From contig CAYTAP010000011.1 in assembly GCA_964435775.1 (NCBI GenBank), forward strand, positions 1-45,434: 45,434 bases of DNA, read 5' to 3'. This DNA is from CAYTAP01 sp964435775 (lineage in GTDB: Bacteria; Planctomycetota; Phycisphaerae; Tepidisphaerales; Tepidisphaeraceae). Shown here piece by piece: positions 40,466 through 45,434 of the stretch (the first letter of the stretch is position 1; each line of letters begins with the position of its first letter). A model generated the notes under the pieces. It made no database searches and was not told where the DNA came from. It saw only the letters and a list, made by a program, of their open reading frames with translations. Both the position numbers and the translations under genes were made by a program.

Positions 40466-41863
40466 TTATGCCCGCGCAATCGCGCGGGCATGGGCCGCGG
40501 TGAACAACTCGCGAATGCCCACAATCACAATCGCCAGGCACCCGTAGCCGACCAGGAGCGCACGAGCGGTGACCAGCGTGATGACCCACGTCATTTCATG
40601 GGCCTCGAGCGCGGCAATGTCCGTTCCGCCCGCTCCAAACGGGAGAAATGATTGGGCGACGGAAGCCATGATGATAAAGATGCCGATCCCGGGTAGCACC
40701 AAGGCGCACAACGCGGTGATCTTAGTCGCCAGGTTGAGCGAATGGCTGAAGATCGGTTTGAGGGAGATGAGGCCCATGACTCCGGCGGCCAGCCCTGAAA
40801 AAAGCCCCAGATAAGCCACGATCACGCCAAAGGCGACACCGCCTGGCATCGCGGTCCACGCGCCGTTGTCGAGGAGCGAACCAATGATCCCCCACAGCAT
40901 CGCGAGCACGATGATGCCGCTGGTGATTCCCATGCAAATGCGCGCCGACGAGGAGTGCGGGGCGGTGCCGCGGAACTGGCAAACGCCCAACAGCATTGCC
41001 AGCGACATCGGGATGAGCAACGCCGACATGGCGGCCGGGCTCGCGCCGACGCTCATGAGGATGACGGAGAGGAAAATCCAGCCTGCGACGATGAGGCTTA
41101 GGTACACGATGCTCCTGGCTAGGCCGGTGGCAAGCGGCGCCACAATGCACAGAGTGATTCCCATCAGCACCAGGTACATCGTGAATGATCCCCACGCCTG
41201 ACCTTCGCGTGTTCGAAACAAGTCCCACCAATAGATGGCTTGCTTGTTGACCACGAGCCAGGGAAGGTTAAGGAGCAGAAGGAGCATCACACCGGTTGCG
41301 ATGCCGGCGATGCGCGATTGGCCGGTGGCGGCTGTCATTGCTCGCAGGGTTTGCTCTGGGGTTGCATCATCTGCAAATCGCCCGGGTGAGGCGTAGGCGG
41401 GCGGCGACGCGCCAAAGAGAGGGGCGAGGGCCGGCATCTGTCCGGCCGGCGCGCCGGTTTCGGCGTTTTCCCGCCAGACCAGATCGGTCATCCGCAGCGT
41501 TCCGTTTTCCACCAGGGTGCGGAGCACGGGCATCGGCACCGGCCCGACGGTCGAGCCGCGCTGTGTGTAAAAATAGAGTGCCTGACCAGTCCCCGAAGGA
41601 GGAGGGGAGGGTGCGGTTTGGGTGTGCTCGAGGCTTAGCTCGATGGGCTCTTCCTCCGCCTGCTGTGGCCGTGCGTGCGGCACATGGACGGTCGATGGGA
41701 ATAAATCCTCATATTCCCCCGCATGTGTCCAGGTGATGCGATCCCCAGAGACTTCGTGGATACGCGAGAGCGCACCCCGTCGCACCAGCTTTTGCAGTGT
41801 GGGGATATCGAAAGGTCCGCTCACTTTTCCCCGTACACGCATGTAAAAAGTGTCATCCGCCAT
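40466..41863 (-). CDS. Double GYF_2-domain multi-span membrane protein
   Basis: 465 residues. Two N-terminal GYF_2 domains (YMRVRGKVSGPFDIPTLQKL at about 7-26; YFYTQRGSTVGPVPMPVLRT at about 96-115), cytosolic proline-peptide binders, then from residue 185 about seven to eight membrane spans. Last gene of the leftward unit (68 bp after the 966-residue gene). Proline-rich partners are not identified. Confidence 0.75.
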   Translation of the reverse strand: MADDTFYMRVRGKVSGPFDIPTLQKLVRRGALSRIHEVSGDRITWTHAGEYEDLFPSTVHVPHARPQQAEEEPIELSLEHTQTAPSPPPSGTGQALYFYTQRGSTVGPVPMPVLRTLVENGTLRMTDLVWRENAETGAPAGQMPALAPLFGASPPAYASPGRFADDATPEQTLRAMTAATGQSRIAGIATGVMLLLLLNLPWLVVNKQAIYWWDLFRTREGQAWGSFTMYLVLMGITLCIVAPLATGLARSIVYLSLIVAGWIFLSVILMSVGASPAAMSALLIPMSLAMLLGVCQFRGTAPHSSSARICMGITSGIIVLAMLWGIIGSLLDNGAWTAMPGGVAFGVIVAYLGLFSGLAAGVMGLISLKPIFSHSLNLATKITALCALVLPGIGIFIIMASVAQSFLPFGAGGTDIAALEAHEMTWVITLVTARALLVGYGCLAIVIVGIRELFTAAHARAIARA

Positions 41864-41931
41864 GAGTCTCGTCCGTTGTTGTTGAAGGAATGTCCCGGCC
41901 TGCGCTTCGGCTTTGGCCTTGAGTTATCGTT

Positions 41932-44832
41932 CTATGGTTTTTGTCCGGCAACGATGAACACCAGCGAGCCTTCAGGGATGGACGCCGCCTTGGCCGGGTC
42001 CAGCGACCATCCCTTGTCCGTTGATGATCCGATGTTGATCAGCTTTTTGTCGGTTCCAATCCCCCAGACGCTCTGTCCCGCAGCCGTGGGCTGAACGGTC
42101 ACGTCAAAACCATCGGCGCCTTTGAGCAATATGCCTTCGGCAGTGACGGAAAGCGTCGCCGCTTGAAACACCGCATCGCGACGGGCGATGATTTTGGTCC
42201 GTGCGATTTTCAGGTAGTCCACATCCTTAATTGCCGTTATCAATTTTTGAGCGGTTTCCGGGGGAAGTTTGACCGATGGATCAAGCCATTGCAGATTGCC
42301 GATGTCCTCGGCCTCCAGCGCTTTGGTGGATTTGGCGAACTTGTCCTGACCGCTCCATACCGCGACGGGCTGCTCCAATTGCAGGAGGTATTGCAGAATC
42401 ACCGCTCGAAGGACCACGTCAAACTTCGGACGGGCGAGGAAATCCTCGAGTAGATCCAATCCAACCGTATCCCAGTTGTCGTAGTCAAAGGCAGCCAGCC
42501 GCTTGCCCGCCCGCGCGGCGAACACCGCCTGAGGGCTCGGCGTTGGAATGGGAGACTTGAATTGAATGCCTGTCAGGGACATAAGGGCCGGCCGGGTGAT
42601 ATCCGGCTGGGTGATGGCTTCAAAGGATTGATAACGCCTGAAGGCGTCTGTCTCGGTCACGTCTTCCTTGAACATGACGTAGTAAACCTGGCCGTCGGTC
42701 GTCTCCAGGCAGTTGAGTTTTCCCACGAGCGGGTTGTCCAGCAGCTTCCTTAAAGTGCCTTTCCATGGACCGTCAGCCGCGGCGACTTGCAGCCCTGTTT
42801 CGAGGTAGTCCAGGTACGCCTGCACAGCGCCCCGCAAAGGCGTCGCTCCATTTTGATCCAGATATTGCTGCACCAGCACGGCCCGTGCCTTGGCCTCATC
42901 ATACGTTGCGGGCATCATCTTGAATGACCAGCCGCGAACGAGTGCCGCCCAGGCTTCCACGCTTTCGTTGGCCGGCTGTTGTTCCAAGGCGCGCTTGAAC
43001 ATTGTCGCGCGGGCATCATATGGCACGCTGGTGATGTATTGGTTCAGCGCCAGGGCGTAGGCCTTGGCGTCGGAGCTGAACGCTTGAATATTCTTCATCG
43101 CGGCGCGTTGAGCACCTTGCGCCGCCAGGTCCTGCCTCCCATGTTCCAACACCGCCGACAGTGACGCCAGTTGCGCCTGTCGAAGCCCGTCGCTGATGCC
43201 CGCCCGCCCGCGCAATTCGTTGACGCGCTTGGACAGCTCATTCATATTGCCGAGATATTCATCCGGCTTCGACTCCATGAGCGCTGGTGTCAATTGTTTG
43301 GCCATGTCCGCGCTCAGCGCTGATCCATCGGCCGCAAATTGATCATCACGTTCCTGTTGGCTTTGTCGGCGGGCTGAAATGATCTTAGTTTTAAATTCCA
43401 GCACCTGCGCGATTTCGGCGGGTGTTTTTTGCAGATCGACGGCCGCCTTGAGCTGCTCCTCGTCGGGGCTCATCACTCCCGCCGCCACTGCCGCTTTCAT
43501 ATGCTTTTCAAACTCACCCGCCCGCTGCTTTTCGGCGGTGACGGCATTGTCAAAATCGGTCAACACCTTCGCCATCCCGGCGTTTCGCAGGATGCGGGGA
43601 TGATCCGTCACAAGCTGGGCGCGTACCTTCTCCCCCTTTTCCACCGCACCCGCCTGCACATCCACCAAGGCCGACGCCATCACCTTCCGCGCATCGTCAA
43701 CTTCGCGGGACAGGATGCTCTGGTACGCGAACCATGCGAAGATTCCCGCCACCAGCAGAAATCCCGCAGCGATCCCGCTGTATCGCAAGAGCCGCCGGTG
43801 CCTGGCCGACGTCGCCCGAGCCATCAGGCGCTGGCGATACCGCGTGTCCAACTCATGGGGTATATCCAGGTGCATTCGGACAACCGCCTGATAGGCGGCC
43901 TCCAACATCGGCGTCGGACGATCGGTGTCGATCGCCTGCTCAAGCGTGTTGCATGCCTCCTCGAACTCAACCTGGTTCTGTCGTCGCTGATCCTCCTCGA
44001 GCACCCACGCAACGATCGGATCCACCTGTTCCTGCAAGTCCGCCGGCACGTCAAAGTGCGTCGACGCCACTGTCGCAAACCACTTGGCCAGCAGCGGCTT
44101 GCAATCGTCATACGCCAGGGCGCCGTAGGCTTCGTTCAATTTCGGCAAAAGCCCCCGCAACGCCGCGAGGGTTTGCTCCGCGGCGAACCGGGCGGCCGAT
44201 TGTTGCAACCGGTTGCGGAAGTCCCGCGGTACGGAAATGCGCCAGGCCGAATCCTCCGCCTCCTTGTTCAATTCGAGCACGACCGACGCATCCCGCGCCG
44301 CCTCGGCCGACTTCAGCTGCGCGTGCATCTCCGTGATTCGGGCCCTTTCAAAGGTGCGAACATCGTCATCCCAGAATGAGCTTTCCGGATCCATCTCCGC
44401 AAGGCGTCGCATGACCTTCAACCGATCGGCGAGGGGCGCCCGCGCCAAGGCGAGAAGGCGATGCCGCGCCATCAGATTCTGCAGCGGCTGTGCGATCGCG
44501 TAGGCTTCGTTCAATGTGACGGCCGTCTCGATGAGCAGATCCGGCGGCGTCGTCAGTTCCGGCGACTGGGCGCATATCGCTTTCCAACTGTCCAGGCCCT
44601 GGAAATCGAGCATGGCCACGAGTTCAAGCAGATTCGGTTCGGCGTCGGCGAGTTGCATGGCGTCCCCACGCAAGCCCCGCCGCAGCGCATCGCCGCAGCG
44701 CCGCAGACGGTCATTGACGCCGCGACATGCCTGGGCGTATTCCTCCGAGCGATCGGCTATCCGCGTCTCAACGCCATAATCGCCGGCGGCAAGAAAGCTG
44801 CGGATGTCATCAACAAGTTCCTGATAATCCAT
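41932..44832 (-). CDS. 966-residue single-span membrane protein, unknown
   Basis: An N-terminal cytoplasmic part of about 345 residues, highly helical with tandem-like Glu/Arg/Ala helices, then a basic stretch (SARHRRLLRYS) and one span at about 352-371 (GIAAGFLLVAGIFAWFAYQS). About 590 residues follow in the periplasm, with coiled coil first, then mixed alpha/beta. I know no family. Its neighbours are the GYF protein and the proton-channel operon, so it may be the large structural component of the same envelope system. Confidence 0.6.
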   Translation of the reverse strand: MDYQELVDDIRSFLAAGDYGVETRIADRSEEYAQACRGVNDRLRRCGDALRRGLRGDAMQLADAEPNLLELVAMLDFQGLDSWKAICAQSPELTTPPDLLIETAVTLNEAYAIAQPLQNLMARHRLLALARAPLADRLKVMRRLAEMDPESSFWDDDVRTFERARITEMHAQLKSAEAARDASVVLELNKEAEDSAWRISVPRDFRNRLQQSAARFAAEQTLAALRGLLPKLNEAYGALAYDDCKPLLAKWFATVASTHFDVPADLQEQVDPIVAWVLEEDQRRQNQVEFEEACNTLEQAIDTDRPTPMLEAAYQAVVRMHLDIPHELDTRYRQRLMARATSARHRRLLRYSGIAAGFLLVAGIFAWFAYQSILSREVDDARKVMASALVDVQAGAVEKGEKVRAQLVTDHPRILRNAGMAKVLTDFDNAVTAEKQRAGEFEKHMKAAVAAGVMSPDEEQLKAAVDLQKTPAEIAQVLEFKTKIISARRQSQQERDDQFAADGSALSADMAKQLTPALMESKPDEYLGNMNELSKRVNELRGRAGISDGLRQAQLASLSAVLEHGRQDLAAQGAQRAAMKNIQAFSSDAKAYALALNQYITSVPYDARATMFKRALEQQPANESVEAWAALVRGWSFKMMPATYDEAKARAVLVQQYLDQNGATPLRGAVQAYLDYLETGLQVAAADGPWKGTLRKLLDNPLVGKLNCLETTDGQVYYVMFKEDVTETDAFRRYQSFEAITQPDITRPALMSLTGIQFKSPIPTPSPQAVFAARAGKRLAAFDYDNWDTVGLDLLEDFLARPKFDVVLRAVILQYLLQLEQPVAVWSGQDKFAKSTKALEAEDIGNLQWLDPSVKLPPETAQKLITAIKDVDYLKIARTKIIARRDAVFQAATLSVTAEGILLKGADGFDVTVQPTAAGQSVWGIGTDKKLINIGSSTDKGWSLDPAKAASIPEGSLVFIVAGQKP

Positions 44833-44953
44833 TGTGTCTCCCTTTGCGATCCAAGCAATCGCACGTCAATCCGCGGCGCCTTGGCGATCCCGCGCGCCGT
44901 CGCTTATCACCGCTCGATCCGTTCATCCTCGCCTCCCCCACGGCGTCAAGGGG

Positions 44954-45427
44954 CTACGATCCGTCGGGATTCCAAGAGTCATCCAACTTCACATGAACGA
45001 CCGCCAGGTCCAGATCGTTCTTCAATCGGACCGTGATGTCGAAGGGTTTGATCCACCACCTTGTCAGAAAGTCCTTCTGTTCAGCCTTGAGTTGTTTCCG
45101 CAGATCATCGAACTGTGTTTGCAGCTTGTCATGGTCAGATTTTATGCCGTCCATGAGCTTCTGTTCTCGCTCATTCAGCGGGCGTGGTGTTCTTTTCACA
45201 TCCTCCTCGATCTGTTTTTTTTTGTTGAGATTAGATGCATTGACTTTTCCTAGCGCAACCATCTGGCCCACGGTTGTGCGCGATGATTGATCATTTGGAT
45301 TTACATTGTACTTCTCCATGTCTTCCAACTTTGTACATTTCAAGTCGGTTTCGTACTGCTCTTTTTTCTTCTTCCGGTCGGTGTTCGGCCAATCCCACGA
45401 AAGCTCCAGTACCTGTTGCTTCACCAT
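44954..45427 (-). CDS. Small charged coiled-coil protein, unknown
   Basis: 157 residues from ATG 45427. Very rich in Lys, Asp and Gln (DRKKKKEQYETDLKC, KKKQIEEDVKR, LMDGIKSDHDKLQTQFDDLRKQLKAEQKDF), ending in a small beta segment (FDITVRLKNDLDLAVVHVKL). First gene visible of the leftward operon; the window ends seven bases upstream so its promoter and possible upstream partners are outside. Lower GC than its neighbours. Confidence 0.6.
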   Translation of the reverse strand: MVKQQVLELSWDWPNTDRKKKKEQYETDLKCTKLEDMEKYNVNPNDQSSRTTVGQMVALGKVNASNLNKKKQIEEDVKRTPRPLNEREQKLMDGIKSDHDKLQTQFDDLRKQLKAEQKDFLTRWWIKPFDITVRLKNDLDLAVVHVKLDDSWNPDGS

Positions 45428-45434
45428 TTAAGTC

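Overview
The window reads as planctomycete DNA, most likely of the Phycisphaerae type. The reasons are three GroEL paralogues close together, a radical-SAM sulfatase-maturating enzyme, a UvrC-like protein with a decayed nuclease domain, small conserved proteins of a kind I associate with planctomycetes, and many dispersed palindromic or 'wordy' intergenic repeats. This taxonomy is inference from gene content; no rRNA is present. Three 10-base N runs (16732, 19176, 32918) show that it is a scaffold, so long-range continuity at those points is not proven.

Positions 1-20142 are chromosomal core: the end of a groEL; an SdpI-like gene and a small membrane gene beside a REP-associated transposase (RAYT) with two REPINs; panC; a UvrC-like gene; a small Cys protein; xerD; two small conserved genes; queA; an NHL-repeat protein; then a proteostasis block in the order groEL, groES, groEL, dnaJ, grpE; an FmdB-type zinc-ribbon gene; an anaerobic sulfatase-maturating enzyme; a family 9 glycosyltransferase; and an aldo/keto reductase. 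A tRNA-Ser(GCU) closes the block.

Positions 20315-33477 hold what I consider the main discovery. This is a 13.2-kb phage-derived element bounded by inverted ends. Each end begins TGTARTTGGCCA and carries an array of TACTTGAGA sites pointing the same way relative to its own end (two on the left, about four on the right), the layout expected for a Mu/Tn7-type transposable element. Inside are a leftward tail module (head-tail connector, tail terminator, tail tube, a G/GT pair with a canonical A AAA AAC frameshift site, tape measure, Cys-rich distal proteins) and a rightward module (GemA/gp16-like, gp10-like, minor capsid, small zinc and helix-turn-helix proteins). I see no transposase, terminase, portal, protease or major capsid gene. 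Almost every gene junction is filled with dispersed repeats, and some of these are read as protein or supply stop codons. A hairpin-plus-Shine-Dalgarno cassette recurs in front of three starts.

Positions 33703-37384 hold a second mobile unit: a tyrosine integrase with an overlapping helix-turn-helix/excisionase-like gene, two unknown genes, a truncated unknown gene and an IS5-type transposase remnant. If the 13.2-kb element is removed on paper, this integrase lies about 260 bp from the tRNA-Ser 3' end and reads toward it. That suggests a tRNA-integrated island into which the phage-like element later inserted.

Positions 37620-45427 are chromosomal again. A TolQ/ExbB/MotA-like proton channel with a zinc ribbon is followed by two TolR/ExbD-like anchors sharing an FNFSFLDILAC motif. 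These converge on a leftward operon of a small charged protein, a 966-residue single-span membrane protein and a double-GYF multi-span protein. They look like parts of one uncharacterised envelope system.
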